A DNA stretch of 64,000 nt from Siphonodentalium dalli (taxonomy: Eukaryota; Mollusca; Scaphopoda; Gadilida; Siphonodentaliidae): positions 6,801,814 to 6,865,813 of the forward strand of contig CP136063.1 in NCBI GenBank assembly GCA_032622095.1, written 5' to 3'. The notes beneath the pieces are model-generated. The model saw only the letters and a program-made list of their open reading frames with translations. It ran no database searches and was not told the origin of the DNA. The translations under genes were made by a program, and so were the position numbers. Below, piece by piece: positions 46,103-57,317 of this stretch. Positions within the stretch are counted from its first letter, which is position 1. Every line of letters begins with the position of its first letter.

Positions 46103-46514
46103 TATATATGAATCGAAGACTCCTATCGGGAAATGCTTCTATCGATTAATGTTGATTTAATATGTGCTGGTCTAAAAAATGTGTGATTATTTAGCCAACG
46201 AACAATAGTGGTTACTGTTGACAGTTCCCATACAATTTATGGTGTAAATTGGTCACAAATAAACGGAAATTGGACTCATTAGTCGCTTATAACTATGGCA
46301 TGACACAATACATTGAATCAATCTGGAACATTCGGCGTTCGGTACATAGCTATAGGGACAGCCCAATGTTCTCTATCGCTATATGGTATCGCCCAATGTT
46401 CTGTTCTAAAATAGACATATAAAGTGTCCCAATTAATCATTTCATAAAAACATATTCAAAATAAAATCAATATTAATTGAGCCTTTCCGGAGAGGGGTCT
46501 TCAATTCATATCGA
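46103..46514. mobile_element. MITE with ~55-bp inverted ends, copy B
   Basis: ATGAATCGAAGACTCCTATC at the left and GAGAGGGGTCTTCAATTCAT at the right match copy A. The interiors share the TGGTCACAAATAAACG and GCTTATAACTATGG segments, inverted relative to copy A. Confidence 0.75.
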
Positions 46515-46959
46515 TTATGTCATGCCCCGGGCAGCGCAACTACTTTAAATTTGTTATTTAAGGAGATAGTTCGTCTTTACATATTATATTATCAGTAATT
46601 AGCAATAAAGAGCGTTCTTTATCATCTTAGCCGTGCAATGAGTCACCCGACCAGCGTAATACAATTGGATATTTCCTTTTGATTTGAGGTGACGTACATT
46701 GTAACTATTACACTACTGTAACATGGATGATAAATGAATAACGTGTATTATCAGTTCAGAAGATATATGGGAACATTGGCTGACATGCGTAATTTGACAT
46801 CGGGAATGCCGTCGAATAGTTGTCGTTGACCGCAGATGACTTAAAGAGACACCAATACTGATCAATAAAGAGCGTTTATTGACAACTTAAAATACAGAGG
46901 TAACTTTATCCGGAAATTGTCGTGAAATGGGTGATGCTTATGTATTCTTTAACAATTTT

Positions 46960-47500
46960 ATTATTTCACCCATACAGAGCCCCAGACAAACATGAGCAGA
47001 CGACACTCTTCTATATGCTTCTATATATGTGTGGGGCTCCCTGCAGGGTAATGGCTGTTATGTGACTAATAATTAGTCTAAATTACTGGAAGCGGAACTA
47101 ATAATTTGCTCGTTTAGTATAATTTAGGCAATTCCCGACAAACCGGCCAAAACCGGCCAAATAAAGCTTCAACAGCCTAAAATATCTTCGGTCTGTCTCA
47201 ATAGAACCATACAAATATGGATATCATTGGAACCGGCTCATTGACCACATTGTGATGGTTACAGTTATGCCCTGTGCCAATGCATTCTCTTATATATGCG
47301 AGTCGACCATAGGTCGCCTCGCATATATAAGAGAATGCATTGGCCTAAAACAAATCTTTTTACCATTTTTTCTTACATTCTTTAACAATTTTATAATTTT
47401 GAATGTGTTAAGCCAATGCATTCTCTTATATATGCGAGGCGACCTATGGTCGACTCGCATATATAAGAGAATGCATTGGCACAGGGCCGTTCTGTTGTGT
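46960..47500. mobile_element. Two abutting hairpin elements
   Basis: 46970-47050 is a second-hairpin-family copy. 47139-47495 is a piggyBac-family interior with hairpins at 47277-47343 and 47413-47479, flanked by AAACCGGCCAAAACCGG and GGCCGTTCTGTTG. The outer CCCTTTACC and TTAA are missing on both sides. Confidence 0.75.
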
Positions 47501-48190
47501 TCATCAATGAAATTTGTTTTTCCAGATACATTTATATCTGAATATACTGTCGTGAAAACCGTTATTGATCACCCAAAGTTAGTGGCAATACAATCCCCAA
47601 AATTAGTTGAGTTGACGCCATACTTAATTGATTATGTAACAGTGTTACCCTGCGTTGAGTAAAATCATTGGCCCGCATTAGGTAAAACTGGTCCAAATTG
47701 GGTAGCATATGTTTTACCAAAATGTAAACAGTTAATAAATATTCACGTGGTGCTATACGCACCATTGTGTTGGGTAAACACATTACCGATATGTTGGTAT
47801 AATGTTACCATGTACACTACGTTGCAAAACATCTTGATGATAGTGGATTTGCAGCAACTAATACCACAAGTATTGTACTATGTTGTAATATATATGATTG
47901 TGAATGTTTGACACACACAGCGGATGATCATCAGTATGTTCAGCCGGGTTATCCGAACATAACGAACAGGTCAACTTCATAACAAATAAGCATAGCCTCG
48001 CATAAATACAAATACAAACACAATCGACATATGATGTGAAATAGACACATCATGTGATTATTTGATTATGAAAACAGAAGATAATGGAGTCATAACCGTG
48101 ATATTGTTTTATTGCGCGGGGCACAGTGCAAACACATGTCAAAGAGCGTACACCTCATGTCGTGGGTTAGCTTATTTGTGTAAATGAGGG
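47500..48190. other. Interval without supported features
   Basis: No exon or repeat was recognised apart from short ORFs. Confidence 0.4.
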
Positions 48191-48310
48191 CACATACTCT
48201 GCTTAGAATCGCCTCATTATGAGTCGATAATGTGACTAAAATCCTCATCGGGCGATTCTAAGCAGATTATCTGCGTAAAATAAGCTCTCCATAAGCAGAT
48301 AATGTGCGGG
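48190..48310. mobile_element. Small inverted-repeat MITE, copy 1
   Basis: ATACTCTGCTTAGAATCGCC and its inverse GGGCGATTCTAAGCAGA at 48248-48265 bracket ATTATGAGTCGATAATG. A related copy lies at 49365-49485. Confidence 0.7.
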
Positions 48311-48324
48311 TTTAATGGAGAACA

Positions 48325-48885
48325 CACCATTATAATACCACGTTAACATGACACACCACTGGCATACCACGTTAGCAGGACACAGAAATGTCAAACCACT
48401 TTAGCAGGACACACCACGGTTATAACACTTCAGCAGGACACACCACAGTGACTGCCATACCACTTTAGCAGGAAACAACACTGCTGTAACACTTTAGTAG
48501 GACACACCACTGTTACAACACTGTAGCAGGATACACCACTGTTACACCACTTTAGCAGGACACACAACTGCAATGCCACTTTAGCAGGACATGTCACTGT
48601 CATACCACTTTAGCAGGACACACCACTGTTGTAACACTTTAGCATGACACACCACTGTTACAACACTTTAGCAGGACAAACCACTGTTACAACACTTTAG
48701 CAGGACACACCACTGTTACAACACTTTAGCAGGACACACCACTATTATAACACTTTAGCAGGCCACACCACTGTTATAACACTTTAGCAGGGCACACCAC
48801 TGTCGTAACACTTTAGCAGGACATACCACTGTCATAACACTTTAGCAAGACACACCACTGTCATACCACTTTAGCAGGACCACTT
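48325..48885. repeat. 29-bp minisatellite, about 19 units
   Basis: The unit AACACTTTAGCAGGACACAC followed by CACTGTTAC has a period of 29 bp in the central part, with degenerate units at both ends. Confidence 0.92.
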
Positions 48886-49364
48886 GACCATGCAGGGGCT
48901 ATTCAGTGTTATATTTATTTGTAAATATAGTGACTTATAGGCCATATGGGCCGGTTATTGTTTGTGTGGATAAGTGTTGTGTGCATACGCATTTATATAT
49001 ATAACACAATGTCACCATACTAAACAAATAACAACTATTCAACTCAATTGGATTAATATATATCAATTTAGTTCATTCCCCTTTGCACGTCATATAACCG
49101 ACGTATCGCTATAACAATCTTTAATCGATAGCATCCTATATCAGCTGTGTACGTCTAAGATGATTTTTAAACCGTATTATACACTTGACACATTTGCACT
49201 TTTACAAGCTGTGCAGTATATTACGTGTCCGTAATTAATCCGGCAAAGTACGACAGGCTGGATATATCGGATTTGTATTTCAGAAAGGTAAGACCACGAC
49301 AACTAAATTAAACTATATTTGACTAAAATCGGCACAATATCTGTTCATAATAGAACATGTTTAG

Positions 49365-49485
49365 GTAGATAATCTGCTTAGATTCTTCACTTTTGAGTCG
49401 ATAATGTGCTGAAAATGGGACCATTTTAGTAACATTGTCGACTTATAATGAGGCGATTCTGAGTTAATTGTGTGCGGACAATGAT
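49365..49485. mobile_element. Small inverted-repeat MITE, copy 2
   Basis: ATAATCTGCTTAGATTCTTC at the left and ATGAGGCGATTCTGAGTTAA at the right are inverted. The inner GTCGATAATGTG/CATTGTCGAC also pairs. Confidence 0.65.
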
Positions 49486-49489
49486 CCAT

Positions 49490-51240
49490 ATAAGCCAAAT
49501 CACGACTTTGCAGGTATACGCTCTTTAATTAGAATGTGTTTTTACTGTGGCCCGCGCCATATAACGTAATAACAATTAAGAGTAACCCTGTGCTTATTTC
49601 AGAAATCAAATAATTACATTATTACCTATTTCACATTATAGGTCGAGCTATGTGCGTATTTCCGCGAGGATATGTTGCGACAACAGTCGAGCCCTGGAAC
49701 GTTTTAACCAACATACTCACGCCTTTAGACCAGGCAATAAACCCTATTCGAACCGCTTAGTCATTAGACTATTCATGGAGTCACTATATATATAGGTCGC
49801 CTATTATTTTCGCAGTTGCCAGGCCGTGAAATGTGGCCAAATTTTCAAAAGAGCTTCGTGTCTTAAATTGAATTGACGCACATCAATAGCGAAATGGTTT
49901 TGTGTTTATTTTATTGCTAAGATTTGGCCCGTCGCAGCCACGCTATAACTCGTCACCATACATACCTCGATGAAACACACTCATAATTCAACTATAAATA
50001 TCGAGCTGATCCTTTGAGCATAGAAGTGGAATATAGACGTAATCGCTCATCTAACTTGGATTACTCGCACTGACGGTAGGTTTTCATATTGTACCAGGCC
50101 TGACACGGCATGAACCCAAGAGCTATATACCGTTAATAGACGATATTAAACTTCAAAATTTGAATGTGCATATTAACGTTTAGTGAAATCGACAAAATAG
50201 AAATCATCCAGTTATCAAATTATCCAACGTAAAATACTCTAAATTAATGTATTTTAAGGTGGATACTCTATTTAAAGGTGGACTATATGAATATCGCCGC
50301 ACATAACTAGTTTTACAATTAAGCACGGTGGGTAGTTTAAAATGTACCTGCCACGGGTGTCCTCAAATTAACAGTAATAAATGTATTTAACTATAAAGTT
50401 TTGGCATGGCTATTGCCGTTTTGTGAAATCGACAAAAATATTTATGCTCAAACAATCAGATAATCAAAGAGTATATACTGAGTTGAGTATCTGAATACAA
50501 TACAAGCTTACAGGTGGACTATCGATATATTGACGCTTATATCTTGGGCTGCAAGTACACACGTTAAGTTGGTTGCAATGCAATAATATGCGCCCTCCGC
50601 GACCGATTATCTCAAGGTGCTCTTGTTATCATAGGGTGTATCAGTGTGCATACCATGTATCTAATTTATCAAATTCATAGTTTGGAGTTTATGCTATTCG
50701 ATGAACTGTAATCAAAGTATGTTTATACTCATCCGCTATCTGTTCCAGGGGCACTTACCTATTCTAATTTTATTATTTATATAACGTAGGGTCTCTACTT
50801 GTAACTTGTAAATAAATCTCAACACATATGAAACTATTTTACATCAGTATATTGCAGCGACTAAGCGTTTAGGTCCCTAAATAATTAGATTTATTTCATT
50901 TTCGAATCGACTTAAAACTGTTTCCGGAATTCCGACTTGGCTGCGTAAGTTACGCAACCTTGTGCCCAATCCATTTTATATATTATTCAAATAAATATGT
51001 TTAAAGTCAAGTCAATAAAGATCAGGTCTCAGTTAATGCTAAATAAATGTCCATGTTGGATACATATTTAGTACTTCAGTTAACGAGAACAAGGACCATT
51101 CCTGTGTTAGGTGGGTTCTCCCACTCAGTTATGCAGTATATATTGTGATGCTCCAGTATTCATTTGGAGGGGTGTTCTGGAACTAAAAGCAGACGACATG
51201 CGTACACACACTTTAATACAAGCGCAGAATAGTTCAAATG
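49490..51240. other. AT-rich interval without supported features
   Basis: No exon was recognised. Weak internal similarity between 50150-50300 and 50395-50530 (AAATCGACAAAAT...TATCAAA, GGTGGACTAT) suggests an old ~240-bp duplication. Confidence 0.4.
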
Positions 51241-51274
51241 GTTTAATGTTCAGATGTTTGTAAAGTAAACTCGG

Positions 51275-52345
51275 AATCAGAGCTCATTGAACGTGATGCC
51301 TAACCAGCTGAGTACATTCATATATACATTTGTGTTTTAATGTATGTTATGGGCAACTAACAGCGGTAATTATGGATTTATATAGTTAACTCACTGATAA
51401 CCAGCTTCAAAACTTTACATGGTGGTACTATGTTCTAGCATTTCCATGAATATATACAGAAATCAAATCATATATTTCAATCATATGTGCTTTAGCGCAT
51501 ATGTATAAATAAATGAGTTTTACCTTGTTGTGCGATATAACTAATATTGGTTGGGGCACTTAGATTCATGGGGTCATTTAGCGTCTGAACTGTGAACTGT
51601 GAACCGTGAACTGTTCAGATAAGTTCGTGGTCGTTTGCTGAACTTACGACATGTAGCTGAACCTGTCATACGGGAACTACTCATCAATGCGTATTTATTA
51701 TATCAAGGGATAGGCTGATGGGTGGATGGGTTCAGTCGATATAATTGGGAGTTTTTAAACTAAACTAGGAATCAGAGCCCATTGGACGTGATGCATAACC
51801 AGCAGGGAGCAAATTACTTTTGAAATTGTGATTAGCAAATAACCTCACATTGACATAATTAGACAGCATTGTTCAAAAATCATATCAAATTCATAACAAA
51901 TTAGGGTAGCAAATTGCCATGCGATACCAGTTAATTTGCTCCCTGCTAACCAGCTGAGTACAGTATTATATACATTTGATGTGTTTTAATGTATGTTATG
52001 GGCGACTAACAGCGGTAATTATGGATTTGTATAAACCAGATAGCCAGCTTCAAAACTTTACAGGGGGGTACTATGTTCCTAACATTTCCATGTATATATA
52101 CAGAAAACAAATCATCTAGTCAATTTCATATCTCCATAATATTCACGTACATAAACTACGGTCGACTATTATTGTTTGCGGTTACTGACATTTAATTTTC
52201 ATTCAGTGCTTGTACTGAGGTGAAATATATTTATTTCAATTAAATGTGCTTTCGCGCATATGTATAAATAAATGAGTTTTATCTTGTTTAGTGATATAAC
52301 TAATCTTGGTTGGGGAAATTAGATTCATGGGGTCATTTATTGTCA
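51275..52345. repeat. Tandem duplication, ~0.5-0.75 kb unit, two copies
   Basis: 51283-51590 and 51767-52345 share, in order, GAATCAGAGC(T/C)CATTG, TAACCAGCTGAGTACA, TTTTAATGTATGTTATGGGC, GCTTCAAAACTTTACA, and the GTATAAATAAATGAGTTTTA block followed by TTAGATTCATGGGGTCATTT. The second copy also contains a hAT-like MITE. Confidence 0.88.
51803..51945. mobile_element. 143-bp hAT-like MITE with 8-bp target duplication
   Basis: The ends CAGGGAGCAAATTA and TAATTTGCTCCCTG are perfect 14-bp inverted repeats of the CAGGG/CCCTG type typical of hAT elements. It is flanked by ATAACCAG (51795-51802) and CTAACCAG (51946-51953). The other copy of the host duplication has CTAACCAG only once (about 51304), giving the empty site. 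Confidence 0.9.
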
Positions 52346-53285
52346 CATAATTGATAAACCGCGTGTCATAATGTGAATACAAGGACATTGTTTGCATTAT
52401 ATAAATATTCGCATGGCTGTATGGCAGACCGAATCACAAAGGCCAACGCTATCTAGCGTCTACTCCAGTACACTTCTATTTACCACATGCATTCAGGCAT
52501 GGATTGAACGTGCGGTATTTAATCAGTGCATACCTACTGCGTGTGGTGTATTAACCAAATTTACTCAATCTTGAGTTTCGTTTTAACAAGTCAAATAATA
52601 TTGCTGATGTATGTTCTGGAAAAAATCTAGAAAATAGCTGCGTGTATGTTACTTACATTGTAATCGGTTTAATATATGATGTTTATTATACATTATGGTC
52701 GGGGAACCGACTTGCCAACATAATTATGTAAACTAGCTCCAGATAACACGAATCAATTACGCGCAATATTCAGGTCTGTCAATTCCCAAGTAAAGCTAGT
52801 ATAATATAGCTATATGTAGCTACATCTGACTATCGTAGGCACTGTTTTACCAATTTACATGGCACGTAAGCATTACCGCGAGCTGCTGCAACTAAGGGTG
52901 GGGGTTGTTATTTTGTAGCAACTTCAGGTGTCATTTCGGTTGCACCAGCGGAATACCCGACACTCATAGGTAAGCACGCATATATGTTTAGAATGCTATG
53001 TTATATGGGACTGACATCCACCCATATGTGATCTACTATCCTTGTATTCAGGTACACTTGTCAGGAAAAAGTAACCATGTTGGTCTGTTTTGTGAATTAT
53101 ACATGAAAATGGCAAACTATATTAACTTACTAAGAATAATCAAATCAGTGTATTGTATATATCAACGATTGTTTGTTGGATTGAGTTATTTCTCTACAAC
53201 CAGATGCATCCATCAACAATAACCATATGTAGCTACAATAGCTGCATGTGGCTATTATAGCTATAATATGTTACAAATATTATAT
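52346..53285. other. Interval without supported features
   Basis: Short TATGTAGCTACA-type repeats lie near 52810 and 53224. ORFs at 52392-52574 and 52998-53222 are unsupported. Confidence 0.4.
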
Positions 53286-53314
53286 ATAAATTGACAACAC
53301 ACACCATCCTTCTT

Positions 53315-53405
53315 ATATACTAATTAAATGCAGTGACTGCCGACGGCGAAATCGTGTTATATATATTAATTAAATGCAGCGACTGCCGACGGCGAAGTCG
53401 TGTTC
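53315..53405. repeat. Tandem duplication of ~45 bp
   Basis: TAATTAAATGCAGTGACTGC followed by CGACGGCGAAATCGTGTTAT is repeated at once with two substitutions. Confidence 0.85.
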
Positions 53406-53889
53406 GTTAGTTTATCGCTGATAAAAGCGTCTCGATTCGAGTCGTAACTATTTACAATTTAGCGTAGTTCAGACAATGTTTTCTATGGAGTGATACAGTC
53501 GATTTGGTTGAGATTTTCGGTGATGTTAGTAGAATGCTACATTCCTCCAGTTGGCAGAGCACCTGAATACTAACATATCAGTGTCACGCACACGAACACG
53601 AACATAATATGTCATTAATGTTACATAAAATGATACTAGCAGGGATATCAATTGGCAATTAGCTAAAATTAATTGGCAAAAAATATATTCATTTGGCAAA
53701 TTATTTGGCAAATATAAATTTAGGTCGAGCGCAGACCTTGCTTATCACCGGTTAATGTCCACGCACATATGATCGTTTATTGATGATTGATAATCATTGC
53801 TAATAGCTAATTCATCGGGAATACAACAATCTGAACCGATTGATAACATGCACGAAGTGTGTTGTGTGTGGCAACTACGTGAATCGTGT

Positions 53890-54995
53890 GATCAGGGACG
53901 TGGCTAGATCATGCCATGAATATCTACTCTGGCTAACGCCCATTACAAAACCTTGGAAATTTTAGAAGATTTTGATTGGGAAACTTATAAAGTCGAAAGA
54001 ATAACACGGGGAATATAGTTTTTAATGATTATCTGTTCTTCTCTATACTATGGGTCGCGGGATGGGGTGGTGCAGATCATGGGTGTGCGGGATTTATAAC
54101 TATCCAAGGAGGTAATAAAATTAAAAAATACCAAATAAATAAAAATCACTAAAAATTATAAAAATTAAAAAATAAAAAAATTTTAAATTTACAAAAACTA
54201 AAAAAATTTAAAAAAATTTAAAAAAATAAAAAATTTAAAATTAAATATAAATTTAACTCTAAATTTATTTGATAACACGACTCAAATATACCCTTGTATA
54301 CTGTCCAAAATACTAGGATTATACTTATATTTTATTTATTACTATAAAGACAAACGGAAACTGCCTCAAGGTAGACTGCTCTGGACTTCATTAGTAAATA
54401 TTTTCTACTACCGACGTCCAAGACAGGGGTACCTCTAATGTAGGCCCTGGATACGAGCATCCCCCTGCTCATATATTATGGGTATTATAAAACATATATA
54501 CGAGCGCCTGTGATTATCTGTTCTTCTCTATACTATGGGTCGCGGGATGGGGTGGTGGGTGGGTACTACCTATATACGAGCGCCTGTGATTATCTGTTCT
54601 TCTCTATACTATGGGTCGCGGGATGGGGTGGTATACGAGCGCCTGTGATTATCCGAACTCAAATTATCATGCTTGTCTGTGACTTTTGAGGACAGATATC
54701 GCAATAAACTTTATTACACAGGAATAATTGTAAGAAACGCAAAGCAAAATCGCTCACAAAGTCACTTAAATCGTAAGTTTTCTATTTTGGCCCCTCACCT
54801 ACAGTGAAGTAGATTATTAAGAAACGGATAATAATAAAGAAATATATTCCCTTTGTTGTTTGTTTTTCGATTTGATAAGGTTCCCTTAAGGTTAAAACTT
54901 CAAAAAGTTCCAAGGGGTTGTACTGGTGGAATATGATATATACGGGCGTTAGCCAGAGTAGAGATTCATGGCATGATATAGGACGTGACAATGTT
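53890..54995. mobile_element. 1.1-kb inverted-repeat element
   Basis: The left end at 53895-53975 (GCCATGAATATCTACTCTGG, CTAACGCCC) is inverted at about 54905-54985. Inside are 130 bp of A/T-only sequence (54120-54260) and three copies of GATTATCTGTTCTTCTCTAT followed by GGGTCGCGGGATGGGGTGGT (54028, 54511, 54589). No transposase-like ORF is present. Confidence 0.65.
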
Positions 54996-55900
54996 GTCCC
55001 CGTTGCGGAGGTTGTTCACATTGAAATGTCCATTTGCACCAGGTTTGCAACATCATAGCTGCTAACTTGCTACCCACCCCAACTAGTACATCACGCTTTC
55101 CAACCGTTGACAACTTCCAACATGACATGGCCTAACATCCCCTGGAACTGGTCCAACTAATCGCCATTTCAGACCAAAAGTAGAATATGCTACTGAATGT
55201 ACTGAATATTCCCAGGTCCCTCCATCTTGACCCTCGATTTTTTACTACAACTTAATTATTTATACATCACTAATTGCGTTAAACCACACCATTAGATTAT
55301 TTAAGTATACATGTATGCCACTTATTCGTTTTCTTGGAAGGGAAATTTTGGGTGTTCAGCAATAATACAAACATATTGGAAATTATTAGCTGCCATAGCA
55401 ACGGGTACATGATCTAGTGCAAAGCTCGAATGAGTATTTAATAAACAGCAATGCTGTGTTTAGACAGTCAACGTAATGACAGTTTGTGATATACAATTGC
55501 CAGCATCCATTTGCAGGTAATGTTACCTTGGCGAACCAGTCTATGTAATACATATTTGGATATGCAGAGCAGTCGCCCAATCAGGGAGCAATCGACTATA
55601 TGTAGGACTCCTTGTTAGATATATAATTATGTCCAGCTTGGAATTTGATTATGTACACATGACATACAACTCATATCAGCCAATAAGGTTTATATTATTT
55701 CTTTTAAATTTGATGCTTACAAATTTTCAACATAACCTTATGCTGAACTGTCAAGTTGAAGGATTATATCAAATTAGGACGTCACAGATATACGTCACAT
55801 GACGTCACAGCTATACGTCACGTGATTCGTTTACGAACCGGTAAACAACGTGCGGGTTATGGATATTGCGTCATGTATGGACTGCAAAATGTGTAATTTG
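54996..55900. other. Interval without supported features
   Basis: Near 55778-55825 ACGTCACA/GACGTCAC words recur four to five times (CRE-like by sequence). No exon was recognised. Confidence 0.4.
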
Positions 55901-55911
55901 TTTACCCTGTG

Positions 55912-55978
55912 CCAATGCATTCTCTTATATATGCGAGTCGACCATAGGTCGCCTCGCATATATAAGAGAATGCATTGG
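55912..55978. repeat. Solitary 67-bp hairpin module
   Basis: A canonical reverse-orientation copy with CCCTGTG on the left and GGCCTAACA on the right. No terminal repeats could be found on either side, so it is either a solo remnant or an independent insertion. Confidence 0.8.
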
Positions 55979-56084
55979 CCTAACATTTGTTTTTCATTTT
56001 TTTTAGTTATAAACGGCATTTTCAAAACATTACACATGTGCGGTACATACGGATTTTGGTATTGACTCTATCATGACAACCTGG

Positions 56085-56650
56085 TGTTATATAGGGATTT
56101 AGTTATATCTATTTGAGGTTCGAGCATTGTGGCTGGGATGCATATATTATTCAGAAGTATTTAATCTATCCTGACACTCTGGAGCTATATAGATATATTA
56201 TTCAGCAGTATTTGGTGTTTTATGGGGATAGAGTTATATCTATTTGAGGTTCAAACTTTTTGCGTCTGGGGTGCATCTATTATTCAGCATTATATAGGGA
56301 TATAGTTATATATATTTGAGGTTCGAGCTTCTTGCGGCTGGGTGCATCTATTATTCAGCATTGTATAGGGATTTAGTTATATCTATTTGAGGTTCGAGCT
56401 TTTTGCGGCTGGGGTGCATCTATTATTCAGCATTGGATAGGGATTTAGTTATATATATTTGAGGTTCGAGCTTTTTGCGGCTGGGGTGCATCTATTATTC
56501 AGCATTATATAGGGATTTAGTTATATCTATTTGAGGTTCGAGCTTTTTGCGGCTGGGGTGCATCTATTATTCAGCATTATATAGGGATTTAGTTATATCT
56601 ATTTGAGGTTCGAGCTTTTGCGGCTGGGTGCATCTATTATTCAGCAGTAT
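56085..56650. repeat. ~72-bp tandem repeat, about eight units
   Basis: Units carry TTTGAGGTTCGAGCTTTTTG and GGTGCATCTATTATTCAGCA. The period is about 72 bp, with a more irregular 5' end. Confidence 0.9.
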
Positions 56651-56884
56651 TTTGAGAAGGTAAACACTCCGCGCTACCCTTGGACATACATTTAATTCCC
56701 AAAGATTTACCAGCACATCACGAATGAATCGCTTATTATGTTATCGTGAATTAAATGAGGCGAACGCAAATACTATACTGGCGCTATGGTTGGTCACTTT
56801 TAATGACACATATTCAAACATATAGCTGCTCAGATGCAGTACTTGTTATTTTCTTCGTTGCATTATTGGAACAATGCGTCGTTT

Positions 56885-57080
56885 TTGGCTAACTGGCGTG
56901 TTGGTTAACACGTTACCTGGCGTTGTCGTTAATACGGTGTATGGCGTTGTCGTTAACACGTTGTCTGGTACTGCCGTTAATACGTTACCTGACGTTGTCG
57001 TTACTATGTTACCTGGCATGTTGGTTAACACGTTACCTGGCGTGTTCGATAACACGTCACATGGCGTTGTCGTTGACTAG
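56885..57080. repeat. 24-bp minisatellite, about eight units
   Basis: Units of GTTAACACGTTACCTGGCGT plus TGTC. The 24-bp period preserves frames on both strands: VNTLPGVV-type octapeptides forward, TTTPGNVL-type in reverse. No promoter or splice context. Confidence 0.88.
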
Positions 57081-57317
57081 TCCGATGACTTAAGGACACA
57101 CCAGTGTCTCAATAAACATTCATGAACATATATATTATAAGATGTGTTAATGATGTTTCAAATAAAGATAGGAAGAGCCATCTTGAGTATGGCCGCATCT
57201 CACCAACCAGCACAGAAGCATAAATTGTAATGGTGTGGGAGTGTCAGACGGAGGGCTTAGTTCCATAAAAAACAAACTTCCAAGTACAAATATTGCTCAA
57301 AAGGCATCTGAGCAATG

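Noticed and set aside
47252-47662. 136-codon ORF with residues also found in other ORFs (CILLYMRGDLWSTRIYKRMHW)
   Set aside because: The recurring peptide, and its mirror ANAFSYICESTIGRLAYIRE, are translations of the two sides of the 67-bp DNA hairpin, so similarity between these ORFs reflects the repeat and not a protein family.
49290-49310. Four-base micro-exon (CAG|AAAG|GTAAGA)
   Set aside because: Perfect-looking splice words but no surrounding gene; such pairs occur by chance.
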